Of a stretch of 64,000 nt of DNA, positions 44,465-53,633 are shown piece by piece. The position numbers were made by a program, and so were the translations under genes. The stretch lies in NCBI RefSeq assembly GCF_001687605.2, contig NZ_CP016539.2, positions 2,820,501 to 2,884,500 on the forward strand, read 5' to 3'. Source of the DNA: Planococcus plakortidis (GTDB lineage Bacteria > Bacillota > Bacilli > Bacillales_A > Planococcaceae). The stretch's first letter is position 1. Every line of letters starts with the position of its first letter. The notes beneath the pieces are model-generated. The model ran no database searches. It had not been told where the DNA came from and was given only the letters and a program-made list of their open reading frames with translations.

Positions 44465-44477
44465 CTTTGTATAACAA
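44456..44477 (+). promoter_or_regulatory. Putative autoregulatory LitR/CarH-type operator
   Basis: TTGTATAATCT followed directly by TTGTATAACAA: two direct repeats with an 11-bp period overlapping the -10 and the likely transcription start. The same motif occurs before the carotenoid genes and the RND gene. Confidence 0.65.
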
Positions 44478-44502
44478 AAAACTACGGAATGAAGGTCATG
44501 CT

Positions 44503-45399
44503 ATGTACAATATCAAAGCTGCTGCCAAAATACTCGATATGCCAAAGGTGACCATTCGCTCTTGGGAGACGCGCTATAACGCCATCACGCCTGCGCGCAC
44601 GGAATCGGGACATCGGCTGTATTCCGACCAAAACCTGGAAGATTTGAAATGGCTGAAAATCCAAGTCCAGGAAAACGGCATGAAGATCAGCGAAGCCGTA
44701 AAGCAATTGCACGCTTCAAGAAAACAGTTCTATCACCCTGAAGCCACCGATTCCACAGAACCGATTGAGTATGCCCAACAAATTGAAGAACTGTATCAAG
44801 CCGCTGTTGAGATAGACATTGACCGTTTCAATTACTTGCTCGATCTGAAGTTCTCACTGTTTCACCACCAGATTGTGTTCTTCCAGATCATCGCGCCGCT
44901 TATGGTCCGGATTGGCGCTGAATGGGAAGATGGGCAAATCAGCGTTGCGCATGAACATATGATCACCAATATCATCCAGCAGCGCTTCAACCAGTTTTTC
45001 CGTGTCTTCCCGGTCGCGCCGCATCTCCCGAAAGTGCTGGCCCTCAGCCCAAGCGGCGAACACCATCAACTTGGCCTGCTGCTGTTCTCGCTCTTCCTGC
45101 GTGAAAACGGCTTTCATGTTGTCTACACAGGCCCGGATACGCCGATTGACGGCTTGGCAGAAATGGTGGCTAAACAGGATTTCCAGCTCGTGTGCATGTC
45201 TGTCACCACGCCCAAAAGCCGGCCCGTTGCAGAACAATATATCAAAGAACTTTCTGCAGCGATCCCGAATCTACACTTCCTGCTCGGCGGCCAGGGCATC
45301 GACTGCAATGACGAAAAGGTTAACCGCTATTGCATCGGCACCACGCTTGAATCCTGGCAGCAATGGCTCGACGGTTTCAAAGCCACCCGCACGTCTTGA
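44503..45399 (+). CDS. MerR-family regulator with cobalamin-binding domain (LitR/CarH-like photoreceptor)
   Basis: 298 aa. An N-terminal MerR helix-turn-helix (MYNIKAAAKILDMPKVTIRS, ESGHRLYSDQNLEDLKWLK) is followed by a four-helix B12-cap with WEDGQISVAHEHMITNII (the W-X9-EH motif of CarH), and a C-terminal Rossmann B12-binding domain with the E-X-H-X-X-G motif in SGEHHQLGLLLF, then VYTGPDTPIDGLAEMV. In CarH/LitR proteins adenosylcobalamin makes a tetramer that binds DNA in the dark, and light breaks it and frees the promoter. All needed residues are present. The ATG at 44503 is preceded by GAAGG; the promoter and operator lie just upstream. Likely targets here: itself, the carotenoid operon and the RND pump. 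Confidence 0.88.
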   Translation: MYNIKAAAKILDMPKVTIRSWETRYNAITPARTESGHRLYSDQNLEDLKWLKIQVQENGMKISEAVKQLHASRKQFYHPEATDSTEPIEYAQQIEELYQAAVEIDIDRFNYLLDLKFSLFHHQIVFFQIIAPLMVRIGAEWEDGQISVAHEHMITNIIQQRFNQFFRVFPVAPHLPKVLALSPSGEHHQLGLLLFSLFLRENGFHVVYTGPDTPIDGLAEMVAKQDFQLVCMSVTTPKSRPVAEQYIKELSAAIPNLHFLLGGQGIDCNDEKVNRYCIGTTLESWQQWLDGFKATRTS

Positions 45400-45407
45400 T
45401 CGAACAG

Positions 45408-45446
45408 AAAAGCCATGCGCGAAGGATTCCTTCGCGCATGGCTTTT
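45408..45446. terminator. Bidirectional terminator (LitR/CarH-like gene and 61-aa gene)
   Basis: A long AAAAGCCATGCGCGAAGG/CCTTCGCGCATGGCTTTT palindrome between convergent stops. Confidence 0.92.
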
Positions 45447-45448
45447 CT

Positions 45449-45634
45449 TTATTGATTGTCGATTTCCTGGTATTGTTTCATGAACGGGCCGCTGTCCGCC
45501 ACTTCGGAGTGGTAGAGCGCCTTCAAGGCAAAGCTTTTCTCAAGCTCCATTTCCTTCATCAATACTTTCAGTCGTTTTTTCAATTCCGGCTCCTGATTGA
45601 CCAGCTTTTCCATATTCGATTTAAAATAGCGCAT
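45449..45634 (-). CDS. Small charged protein of unknown function (61 aa)
   Basis: 61 aa, starting MRYFKSNMEKLVNQEPELKK and ending QEIDNQ. It is rich in Lys, Glu and Met and predicted helical, with no signal peptide and no membrane span. It has a convincing start: ATG 45634 with GGAGCGG 8 nt upstream, and a terminator directly after the stop. I do not recognise the family. It is convergent with the photoreceptor-type regulator gene. Confidence 0.65.
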   Translation of the reverse strand: MRYFKSNMEKLVNQEPELKKRLKVLMKEMELEKSFALKALYHSEVADSGPFMKQYQEIDNQ

Positions 45635-45678
45635 CGTGATCCGCTCCTTTTCTTTTATTATAACACGGCAAAGCAATG

Positions 45679-45712
45679 AAAAAGCGCATCCGGTTGATGG
45701 ATGCGCTTTTTT
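45679..45712. terminator. Rho-independent terminator-like hairpin
   Basis: An AAAAAGCGCATCC/GGATGCGCTTTTT hairpin upstream of the 61-aa gene and next to the repeat. It may stop readthrough from the purine permease side. Confidence 0.7.
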
Positions 45713-45737
45713 GACATTTCTGGGATTTTAGAATCGT

Positions 45738-45984
45738 GCTTTCCGAAGCTTAAACCGCCCGCTTTCCGTGGGCTCGTGCCCAAGCCTCCTCGGTTTGCTC
45801 TACTTTCGCTATGCTCAAGCATCGCTTCCGTCGGCTCAAATTCAAGCCGCCTTTATTTGCTCTACTTTCGCTATGCTCAAGCATCGCAAATGAATGCGCT
45901 CAGCGTTGCTTCGCGCATTCATTCCCTGCGGGGTCTCGGTCGTCTCGCTGATCCACCGGAGTCGGGCGGACGCTTCTCCAAACA
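45738..45984 (-). repeat. Dispersed intergenic repeat, copy 3 (inverted relative to copy 2)
   Basis: On the minus strand it reads TTTGGAGAAGCGTCCGC, GGATCAGCGAGACGACCGAG, ACCCCGCAGGGAATGAATGC, GCGCATTCATTTGCGATGCT, then GAGGAGGCTTGGGCACGAGC and CCACGGAAAGCG: the blocks of copy 2 in the same order. It carries an internal 62-bp tandem duplication not seen in copy 2. Confidence 0.75.
45794..45887. repeat. Internal tandem duplication within repeat copy 3
   Basis: A 32-bp unit beginning TTTGCTCTACTTTCGC and ending CAAGCATCGC occurs exactly at 45794-45825 and again at 45856-45887, a 62-bp period. Confidence 0.85.
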
Positions 45985-46077
45985 CTTAGAAAGTTTATAG
46001 ACTATTTGTCGTTTAAAATTAGTTGCTTTCTAATTTTAGCGACTTATTCTAAGTGGTTAAAAAAATATGCGCTTTCT

Positions 46078-47376
46078 TCAGCCAACCACGTGGAATACGT
46101 AATTGACGAAAAACAGGCAAGCTATCACGTAAAGGGCCGGGGAAACCTCGCGCCATTTGCCGATTGCCACTTTCAGCACCGGATACAGGATAAACCCGAT
46201 CGCAATGCCGTCCGCAATGCTGTACGTAAACGGGATCAGCGCGATGATCAGCAATGCCGGGAAGGTCTCGCTCATGTCCTTCATGTCGAGATTCTTGATA
46301 TTCTGAAGCATCAAGCCGCCGATGATGATCAATATCGGCGCAATCGCGCTGTCAGGGATGATCTTGATCAGCGGAATGAAGAACGCCGCCCCCATAAACA
46401 TGAAGCCTGCCGTCAGGGATGTCAACCCGGTGCGCCCGCCAGCAGCCATTGCCGCTGCACTTTCCACACTGGCCACAGTCGGGCTCGTGCCGAGAAATCC
46501 GGAAGCCATCGTCGACACGGAAGTTGCCTGGAACGCACGCGAATATTTTTCCGGACGGCCGATGAAATTCACCTGGCCGTGGACAAGGCCGATGTTTTCA
46601 AACACCAGGACCATCGTCAGGGAAAATACCGCCACCCAGAACGTCGTCGACAAAAAATTGCCGAACGACATCGCGCCGAACACGGCGAACGCTTCCGCCG
46701 TATCGACGCCCGGTTCGCTCAATTGCCCGAGGTCGATCATGCCGAAGAAATAGGCAATGGCCGTTCCGAGTACGATGGTGATCAGGAAATTCCCCGGCAC
46801 ATTGCGGATGAATAAAATGATCGCGAGCAAGAACGTCATCACTGTCGACAGCACAAGCGGATCCGACAGCGAACCGAGCGACAGAATCGAACCGTCGCCC
46901 GGCCCGACAAGACCGCCTTTCTCAAGGCCTAACAGCATGAGGAATAGCCCAAGCCCAACCGTAATCGCTTCTTTCAGCGAATCTGGCACCGCCTCGCTGA
47001 GCATTTTCGAAAAGCGCGTGAACGCGACGAAGACGAAAATGACACCCGAGACGAAGACGACCGCAAGCGCTTCCTGCCAGCTAAGCCCCATCGACTGGAC
47101 GAGCGTATAAGAGAACAACGCATTGATCCCCATCCCTGGAATGAGCAAAATGGGCGCATTGCCCCAAAAGCCCATCAGCAAAGCCCCGATGACGGAAGCG
47201 GCGATGGTGCCGATGATCGCATACTCGATCGGCATGCCGGACTCCGATAAAATGAGCGAGTTGACGGCGATGATGTACACAACGGTGAAAAAGCCGATCA
47301 AGCCGGCTGTCATTTCCCGCTTGATGGTCGTCCCGTTTTCGTTAAGACCGAAAAACCGGTCCATCCAATTTGCCAT
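46078..47376 (-). CDS. NCS2 purine permease, AzgA type (PbuG/PbuO-like)
   Basis: 432 aa, about 12-14 membrane segments, nucleobase:cation symporter of the AzgA branch for guanine, hypoxanthine or adenine. Seen: the start WMDRFFGLNENGTTIKREMT, GFFTVVYIIAVNSLIL, GNAPILLIPGMGINALFSYT, the substrate-site block VFENIGLVHGQVN, GTSPTVASVESAAAMAAGGR and TAGFMFMGAAFFIPL. Which purine it carries cannot be read, so no symbol is given. The ATG at 47376 follows AGAAGGTATATCTT. I looked for a purine riboswitch in the 180 bp upstream and found none. A nucleoside permease gene lies just upstream, so purine salvage is a local theme. Confidence 0.92.
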   Translation of the reverse strand: MANWMDRFFGLNENGTTIKREMTAGLIGFFTVVYIIAVNSLILSESGMPIEYAIIGTIAASVIGALLMGFWGNAPILLIPGMGINALFSYTLVQSMGLSWQEALAVVFVSGVIFVFVAFTRFSKMLSEAVPDSLKEAITVGLGLFLMLLGLEKGGLVGPGDGSILSLGSLSDPLVLSTVMTFLLAIILFIRNVPGNFLITIVLGTAIAYFFGMIDLGQLSEPGVDTAEAFAVFGAMSFGNFLSTTFWVAVFSLTMVLVFENIGLVHGQVNFIGRPEKYSRAFQATSVSTMASGFLGTSPTVASVESAAAMAAGGRTGLTSLTAGFMFMGAAFFIPLIKIIPDSAIAPILIIIGGLMLQNIKNLDMKDMSETFPALLIIALIPFTYSIADGIAIGFILYPVLKVAIGKWREVSPALYVIACLFFVNYVFHVVG

Positions 47377-47550
47377 AAGATATACCTTCTATGAAATTAG
47401 CCCTCTCCCTACCCGCTCTGCCTAAAAATCAGGTGAGCCAAGATAGAAGTGTAATCCTAAAAAAAGCCGCTGTCAAGGCTTCCCTCTTGAAAGGAAACCG
47501 TCGATTTTGCAGGCCTCCTGTCCGTCAATTCCATCAAGCCGCCCCCATAT

Positions 47551-47609
47551 AAAAAACCGCCCGTTCCCCGTTCATCACAGTAGATGAAACAGCGAACGGA
47601 CGGTTTTTT
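47551..47609 (-). terminator. Terminator of the nucleoside permease gene
   Basis: AAAAAACCGTCCGTTC pairs with GAACGGGCGGTTTTTT around a long imperfect loop; T6 on the minus strand. Confidence 0.85.
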
Positions 47610-47635
47610 GATGTGATCAAATATGAAGCGATTGC

Positions 47636-48847
47636 TTAAACGAACATCCCCGCGATTGCCGCACTCAACAATGAGGCAAGCATACCCGCTGCGATTGCGC
47701 GCATGCCAAGGCGTGCGATATCCGGGCGGCGGCTTGGCGCCATCGCACCGAGGCCGCCGAGCAGGATGGCGAGTGAGCTGAAGTTCGCGAATCCGCAAAG
47801 CGCGAAACTGACGATGATGACTGTCTTCGGAGACAAGTTTGCGATTTCCGGAGCGAATGCCGTATAGGCAACAAATTCGTTCAACACAAGTTTCTGGCCG
47901 ATATAGCTTCCTGCCTGGACCGCTTCTTCCCATGGCACGCCGATCGCGAATGCCAGCGGCGCGAAGATGAATCCGAGAATGCCTTGGATCGTGATGTTAT
48001 CAGCACCGAACCAGCCGCCGATGCCGCCAAGTACGCCGTTCAACAGCGCGATGAGCGCGATGAACGCAAGAAGCATCGCCCCGACGTTCAATGCCAGCTG
48101 GAGGCCGTCTGAAGCCCCGCGAGCAGCTGCATCGACAACGTTGACGGAACGGTCGTCTTTTTCCATGACAAACTCTTTTTCTTCGATTTCTTCCTGTTCC
48201 GGAATCATGATTTTCGCCATGACCAACCCGGCAGGAGCCGCCATGAAGCTGGCAGCGAGCAAGTACTCAAGCGGGACACCGAGAAGCGCATAACCCGCGA
48301 GCGTGGAGCCCGCGACCGATGCAAGCCCCCCGGTCATGACTGCAAACAATTCCGACTTGGTCATGTTCGGCAGGAACGGGCGCACGACAAGCGGTGCTTC
48401 CGTCTGGCCGACGAAGATGTTGGCAGATGCCGAGATCGATTCCGCTTTACTCGTACCGAGCAATTTCGACAAGGCCCCACCGAGCAAACGGATGATCCAT
48501 TGCATGATGCCAAGATAATAAAGAACAGAAATTAGGGAAGAGAAGAAAATGATGATCGTCAATACCTGGAACGCAAAGACGAAACCGAAACCTTCCGTGT
48601 CAGCTGCAGGACCGAAGACGAATGCAATCCCTTCCCCTGCATAATTGATGATGTTTTGGACGCCTCGTGATAAACCGAGCAAGGCGTTTCTGCCAAACTC
48701 CCATTCAAGTACCATAAATGCAAACGTAATCTGGATGGCCAATCCGCCGAGAATCGTCCGCGGCTTGATGGATTTTTTTCCATCAGAGAACAAGAAAGCG
48801 ATTCCAAGAACGACGATAATGCCGAAGATGCCCCACAATAAATTCAC
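47636..48847 (-). CDS. nupC: Concentrative nucleoside transporter NupC
   Basis: A 403-aa CNT-family nucleoside:cation symporter with about eight transmembrane helices. Typical features: the N-terminal [40 protein letters not shown], the substrate motif [38 protein letters not shown], and [12 protein letters not shown] with [13 protein letters not shown] in the C-terminal half. It imports nucleosides for salvage. The ATG at 48847 follows GAGGTGAAGTTGTG-type sequence. Two dyads in the upstream gap (48906-48921 and 48940-48959) could be regulator sites. It is monocistronic. Confidence 0.93.
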   Translation of the reverse strand: MNLLWGIFGIIVVLGIAFLFSDGKKSIKPRTILGGLAIQITFAFMVLEWEFGRNALLGLSRGVQNIINYAGEGIAFVFGPAADTEGFGFVFAFQVLTIIIFFSSLISVLYYLGIMQWIIRLLGGALSKLLGTSKAESISASANIFVGQTEAPLVVRPFLPNMTKSELFAVMTGGLASVAGSTLAGYALLGVPLEYLLAASFMAAPAGLVMAKIMIPEQEEIEEKEFVMEKDDRSVNVVDAAARGASDGLQLALNVGAMLLAFIALIALLNGVLGGIGGWFGADNITIQGILGFIFAPLAFAIGVPWEEAVQAGSYIGQKLVLNEFVAYTAFAPEIANLSPKTVIIVSFALCGFANFSSLAILLGGLGAMAPSRRPDIARLGMRAIAAGMLASLLSAAIAGMFV

Positions 48848-48905
48848 AACTTCACCTCATTAAAAGTAGTTTTATCAGAAAATTGAACAATTTTTTGTTA
48901 TTCAT

Positions 48906-48921
48906 TGTCTGTCGTCAGACA
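48906..48921. promoter_or_regulatory. Perfect 16-bp dyad, possible operator of nupC
   Basis: TGTCTG-TCGT-CAGACA. It lies about 60 bp upstream of nupC; a second dyad, AAGATGT...CACATCTT, follows at 48940. The regulator is unknown; the shape fits a dimeric HTH repressor. Confidence 0.4.
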
Positions 48922-48981
48922 TCTTACCAAATCTCACCGAAGATGTAAATGCACATCTTGTGACAGCTTTTCTTCATATAT

Positions 48982-50394
48982 TTATGCGTCGCCGCTTTCC
49001 TGCTTTTTCGGATTTTTCATGAAGAACGCCAGCACGATGCCGATTGCGCTTAATCCCCCTGTCACCATGAAGGAGATATTGACCCCGCGGATCAGCCCTT
49101 CCACGCCGTATCGGGCTGGGTCAAGCGCCGCACTGGTCATGATCGTCACAAGTAGCGCCGTCCCAATCGAGCCCGATACTTGGCGCATCGTATTGCTCAT
49201 CGCCGTGCCATGCGGAATAAGGCGGTCCGGCAATTGATTGAGCCCCGCTGTCGTAACAGGCATCATGACAAGCGCAACGCCGAACATGCGGATGGCGTGC
49301 ATGACGGTCAAATAAACAAATGCCGTCTCGGCCGTCAGCACCGTAAACTGGAAAGTCGAACCTGTTACGATCGACAGCCCCGCAACCGCCAGCCACTTGC
49401 CCCCGACTTTATCGAAAATACGCCCGGCAATCGGGTTCATGAGTCCCATGATGACCGCTCCCGGCAGCAGCATGATCCCGGATTCAAGCGCCGTAAACCC
49501 ATGCATGTCCTGCATATAGATCGGCAAGATCGTGGCACTGCCGATCATCGTGACAAACACGATAATGCTGAGGATCGTCGATAAAGTAAACAAGCCGTAT
49601 TTAAAGACGCGGAATTCCAGGATCGGCTGCTTCAGTTTTCCCTGGCGGCGGATGAAGAACCATAAAGCGACAGCCCCGACACCGATCGATGCGATGACCG
49701 AAGTGCTGCCCCATCCCGCTGACCCGGCGCTCGAAAAGCCATACAGCAAGCCGCCGAACCCTATAGTCGACAGCATGATCGACAGAATGTCGATCTTCGG
49801 GAAAGTCCGTTCCGTCACATTGCGCAGGAAGAAATACGCCAGCGCCAAATCGAGGATCGCGATCGGTATGACGATGTAGAACAAAGACCGCCACGGGTAT
49901 TGCCCGACCAAATAACCGGATAAAGTCGGGCCGATTGCCGGCGCGAAGGAAATGATCAAGCCGAACATGCCCATCGCCTGGCCGCGTTTTTCGACCGGAA
50001 AGATGACGAACAAAACCGTTTGGGCGAGCGGCATCATGATGCCGGCCCCCGATGCCTGGACGATGCGCCCGAGCATCAAGGTCGCAAATCCCGGTGCAAG
50101 CGCACAGATGATCGTCCCGGCCGCGAACAAGCCCATCGCCACAAAAAATAAATGGCGCGTCGTGTATTTATTGATCAAGAAAGCGGTAATCGGGATCATG
50201 ACGCCGTTGACGAGCATGAACACCGTCGTCAGCCATTGCGCGGTATTGGCGGTGATATCGAGATCTTCCATGATGTGCGGCAAAGCGGTGGCGAGCAGCG
50301 TCTGGTTGAGTATCGCCACAAACACGCCGGCCATCAATACCGCGAGCAGCGGTTTCCTATGCCGCGCTTCTAATTCCACTTTCCCCAAGCGCAT
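48982..50394 (-). CDS. DHA2 (EmrB/QacA) MFS multidrug transporter
   Basis: 470 aa, 14 membrane segments, drug:H+ antiporter 2 family. Family marks are FVAILNQTLLATALPHIMED (motif D1), QWLTTVFMLVNGVMIPI, GRIVQASGAGIMMPLAQTVL and GPTLSGYLVGQYPWRSLFYI (motif C). The late block GTAMSNTMRQVSGSIGTALL is typical of EmrB/LmrB. The substrate is unknown. The ATG at 50394 has GGGGGAG directly before it. It lies downstream of the RND gene on the same strand, but a terminator stands between them. Confidence 0.9.
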   Translation of the reverse strand: MRLGKVELEARHRKPLLAVLMAGVFVAILNQTLLATALPHIMEDLDITANTAQWLTTVFMLVNGVMIPITAFLINKYTTRHLFFVAMGLFAAGTIICALAPGFATLMLGRIVQASGAGIMMPLAQTVLFVIFPVEKRGQAMGMFGLIISFAPAIGPTLSGYLVGQYPWRSLFYIVIPIAILDLALAYFFLRNVTERTFPKIDILSIMLSTIGFGGLLYGFSSAGSAGWGSTSVIASIGVGAVALWFFIRRQGKLKQPILEFRVFKYGLFTLSTILSIIVFVTMIGSATILPIYMQDMHGFTALESGIMLLPGAVIMGLMNPIAGRIFDKVGGKWLAVAGLSIVTGSTFQFTVLTAETAFVYLTVMHAIRMFGVALVMMPVTTAGLNQLPDRLIPHGTAMSNTMRQVSGSIGTALLVTIMTSAALDPARYGVEGLIRGVNISFMVTGGLSAIGIVLAFFMKNPKKQESGDA

Positions 50395-50471
50395 CTCCCC
50401 CCTTTCTCAAAAATCGCCCTTTATCTCCTGCTTACCCCATCACACAAGCTTTACTCTGCCACTAAAAAACA

Positions 50472-50506
50472 AAAAAAGCTGCAAAGTCCGAAGACCCTGC
50501 AGCTTT
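50472..50506 (-). terminator. Terminator of the RND gene
   Basis: An AAAGCTGCAGGGTC/GACTTTGCAGCTTT stem is followed on the minus strand by seven T. It should uncouple the RND and DHA2 genes. Confidence 0.85.
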
Positions 50507-50509
50507 CCA

Positions 50510-53500
50510 TCAGGCGGTTTGTTTCTTCTCCTTGCGCACGATGCGATGGAATAAAAGATACAGCGCCGGAATCATGACCAATGTGAAAATCCCGGAGAAC
50601 GCAAGCCCCGCAATGATCGTCACGGCCAGCGGTTCAAACAATGGGTCGCCGGAAAACGCGACCGGCAAGAGCGCCACAATTGAAGTCAAGGACGTCAGCA
50701 CGATCGGCTTGATGCGCGCATACCCTGATTCGATGATCGCTTCTTCGATGTTGAAGTCTCCCGTCAGGCGGCGTTCTTCCACAAAGTCGATGAGCACGAC
50801 CGCATTCCGGACGACAATCCCCGTCAAGGAGACGATCCCCATGACGCCAAGGAAGCTGAGCGGCGTCTGCGTCAGGAACAAGCCGAGGATCGCGCCCGAG
50901 ATGCCGAGATAAACGGCAATCAACACAAGGAACGGCAAGCCGAACGATTTGAACTGGAACGCGATGACCAAATAAACCAGCAGCAGCACGACCAGGAACA
51001 GGATGCCGATTTCAGCGAAGAATGCTTCCTGGTCGGAATTCTCGCCGCCAGTTGACAGTTCATAGCCAGACGGCAAATCCGCACGTGCATTGTCTACGAC
51101 TTCAAGCATCTGCGCTTCGAAATCATCGGCTTCACCGAACGCGCGGAGCGTGATGGCGCGGTCCCCTGATTTATGCGGCACTTGTGCAAGCGCCGTCGTT
51201 TCTTCTGCGGTGAGCAATTCGTCCAGGCCGACCAGTTCAGGCGGCCCTGGCTGTGCGGCAGCAGGCGGCCCTGCTTCACCGCCGGTTTCCGCTTGTTCAC
51301 CGCTTGCCGTGGATGCCGGCAAACTGAATTCAGCAAGGTCGATCGGTTCGCCTTCCGTGATGCCTGCTTGCTTCAGGACGACTTCATATGGCGTCTGCCC
51401 TTCATAAAGCGTATAGAGCGGGACGCCTTGCGTCAGCAGCTGCAATTGATTGGTGACCGTCGACAAGGCGATGCCGTTGTCTTCAAGCGTTTCCCGCTCC
51501 GGTACGTATTCAATCGCCGGCACAGAAGCGCCGAGGTTATCGGTGACGACAGTCGCACCGTTTGCGAGCATCTCTTCTTCGAGCGTGTCACGCAGCGCCG
51601 CGAGTTCATCGATATCCTCGCCCGTCGCCGTCACGGTCACCGGTGCGCCCACTGGCGGCCCCTGGACGATGGTATCAAGGAAAATTTCCGCATCCGGATA
51701 GCGTTCGCGAAGTTCCGGTTCCCATTTGTCGATAAAGGCGGAGGCGGAAGTCGCTTCACGGTCGATACGGAATGCCACTTGGCCCGTATTGGCGCCGGTA
51801 TTGTCCATCGATGAAGCAAACAGGTTCGGCAATCCTTCTCCTGTGAAGACGGCGGTTTCATTCACATCGCCATCTTCCTGCGCCACTTCCTCGGTCACTT
51901 CACGGATGAACGCATCGGTTTCTTCGATGGTCGTTCCTTCCGCAAGGCGCACGTTCATCGTCACTTCCTCGCGGTCCGCTTCCGGGAAGAATTCGAATGG
52001 CGTGAACAAGGCGAGTGACAGCAGTGCGGTCGCAATGGCCAATCCGCCGATCCCAGTCAGCCAAGGGCGTTTCAACACGCCTTTCAGCACTTTTCCGGAA
52101 TACACTTGCGCAAGTTTTTCGAGCGGCTTGCCAAGGAAGCCCGGCGTGTCGGAAATTTTGCGCTTTTTGCGTTTCGTGCGCAAGTATTGCATCATCGGCA
52201 CAAGCGTAATCGACAGTACCGTCGAAGCCAGGATGGTCGTAATCAAAATACTCGGCAGCGCTTTGATGAATGCGCCGTTTCCGCCGGATAGCAATAACAG
52301 CGGAGAGAACGTCACGACAATCGCCAGACTCGACGACACGATCGATGGGTAGACTTCCCGGACGCCATTGATGGCCCCTGCCATTGCGTGATCGCCAAGC
52401 TTATAGCGGCGCTGGATATTATCGTTGACGACGATGCTGTCGTCGACCAAAATCCCGATCGCGATAATCAAGCCGATAACGGAAATCTGGTTCAAATCGA
52501 CACCGAGCGCCGGAATCGGGATGAGCCCGATCAGGACGGAAGCGAGAACGGTCAGCGCCACGGCAAACGCGCCGTATAGCGTAAGCCCCGCAGTCGTAAC
52601 GACCAAGACCGCAAGCACCGCGATCAATAGCGAAATGTAAAGCGAGCTGAAAATCTCGTTGACGTTTTCAGCCTGGGACTCATAGCGTTCAGCCGAGATG
52701 CCTGCAGGCAAATCTTCATTGAACCCTTCGATCACTTCGCTGACACGGTCATCGACAGAAGGCACGTCCTGGCCAGTCTGCAAGAAGACCGTATAGGAAA
52801 CCGCCGGCTCGCCTTCGAATGTGACGATATCTTCAGCCGGCATTTCAGCCAATTCGACCGACGCCACATCAGCGAGCGGCACCGCTGCCTGGCCGACCTG
52901 CAGCTCACGCAGCTTTTCGATGCCTTCGCTTTGCTGCACGGTCAAGAGGAATTGCTGTTCGCCGTCACTGTGGGTACCAAGGGACAGCGGCTGATTCGCT
53001 TGCTGCAGGCTTTCAAGCACTTCAAAAGGCTGCAATTGATTTTCTGCCAGCGCATCCCCATCGAGCTCAATGACCACCTGCTCACCGTTCAAGCCTTTCA
53101 CTTGGGTTCCGGCGACGCCGGACACCGCTTCGACTTCATCCGAGAGATCGGCGAGCGGCCTTTCGAGTTCGGCAAGTTCCGCTTCGTCCCCGTAGAACAT
53201 ATAGGAAACCAACGGGAATGTCAGGTCCAGCTTTTCGACGCTTGTTTCCTGCGCCTGTTCCGGGAAACTGCCGGCTGCGCGCTGTGCCTGTTGCTGGATC
53301 GTATTGATCAAGCCATCAGGCTCTACGCCGTCTTCAATTTCCAATGTGATGATGGAAGCCGAATTCGCTGAAATGGAATCCATCGACGCGATGCCGTCAA
53401 TGCTCTGCAATTCCCTTTCAATCGGATTCGTGATGCTCGTTTCCACTTCTTCCGGCTCGGCGCCCGGCAAGATCGTGGAGACCAGCACAAGGCCCGGAGG

Positions 53501-53611
53501 CGTTTCGGGAATTTCACGCTGAGGCAAAGTCAGGAATGTATAGACCCCGACCAGCATGAGAATCAGGATCAAGAAGATGAATAACTTACTGCGTTCAAGT
53601 ATGTACTGCAT
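50510..53611 (-). CDS. RND family efflux transporter (AcrB/MMPL-like)
   Basis: 1,033 aa, complete RND architecture: an N-terminal span, a large porter loop, spans 2-6 with the proton-relay motif GILVDDSIVVNDNIQRRY in span 4, a second porter loop (FPEADREEVTMNVRLAEGTT) and spans 8-12 (GIVSLTGIVVRNAVVLIDFV). It is a proton-driven exporter of hydrophobic molecules, of the SwrC/YerP type found in Firmicutes without an outer-membrane partner. The second loop has a Gln/Gly/Pro/Ala-rich insertion around residue 770. The ATG at 53611 follows GGAGGGAGC. The promoter carries tandem TTGTATAACTA repeats shared with the carotenoid and photoreceptor genes, so a link to carotenoid or photo-oxidative stress export is likely by inference. 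Confidence 0.92.
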   Translation of the reverse strand: MQYILERSKLFIFLILILMLVGVYTFLTLPQREIPETPPGLVLVSTILPGAEPEEVETSITNPIERELQSIDGIASMDSISANSASIITLEIEDGVEPDGLINTIQQQAQRAAGSFPEQAQETSVEKLDLTFPLVSYMFYGDEAELAELERPLADLSDEVEAVSGVAGTQVKGLNGEQVVIELDGDALAENQLQPFEVLESLQQANQPLSLGTHSDGEQQFLLTVQQSEGIEKLRELQVGQAAVPLADVASVELAEMPAEDIVTFEGEPAVSYTVFLQTGQDVPSVDDRVSEVIEGFNEDLPAGISAERYESQAENVNEIFSSLYISLLIAVLAVLVVTTAGLTLYGAFAVALTVLASVLIGLIPIPALGVDLNQISVIGLIIAIGILVDDSIVVNDNIQRRYKLGDHAMAGAINGVREVYPSIVSSSLAIVVTFSPLLLLSGGNGAFIKALPSILITTILASTVLSITLVPMMQYLRTKRKKRKISDTPGFLGKPLEKLAQVYSGKVLKGVLKRPWLTGIGGLAIATALLSLALFTPFEFFPEADREEVTMNVRLAEGTTIEETDAFIREVTEEVAQEDGDVNETAVFTGEGLPNLFASSMDNTGANTGQVAFRIDREATSASAFIDKWEPELRERYPDAEIFLDTIVQGPPVGAPVTVTATGEDIDELAALRDTLEEEMLANGATVVTDNLGASVPAIEYVPERETLEDNGIALSTVTNQLQLLTQGVPLYTLYEGQTPYEVVLKQAGITEGEPIDLAEFSLPASTASGEQAETGGEAGPPAAAQPGPPELVGLDELLTAEETTALAQVPHKSGDRAITLRAFGEADDFEAQMLEVVDNARADLPSGYELSTGGENSDQEAFFAEIGILFLVVLLLVYLVIAFQFKSFGLPFLVLIAVYLGISGAILGLFLTQTPLSFLGVMGIVSLTGIVVRNAVVLIDFVEERRLTGDFNIEEAIIESGYARIKPIVLTSLTSIVALLPVAFSGDPLFEPLAVTIIAGLAFSGIFTLVMIPALYLLFHRIVRKEKKQTA

Positions 53612-53633
53612 AAGGATTAGCTCCCTCCGATTG

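Noticed and set aside
45701-46000. 99-codon frame on the plus strand
   Set aside because: It lies wholly in a terminator and repeat copy 3; the tandem duplication explains its repeated peptide.
46006-46815. Long open frame (269 codons) on the plus strand
   Set aside because: It runs antisense through the purine permease gene. The permease has complete family motifs on the other strand, and the frame begins inside the repeat with no ribosome site.
47377-47550. Purine riboswitch before the purine permease gene
   Set aside because: No conserved purine-aptamer core could be found by eye in this stretch.
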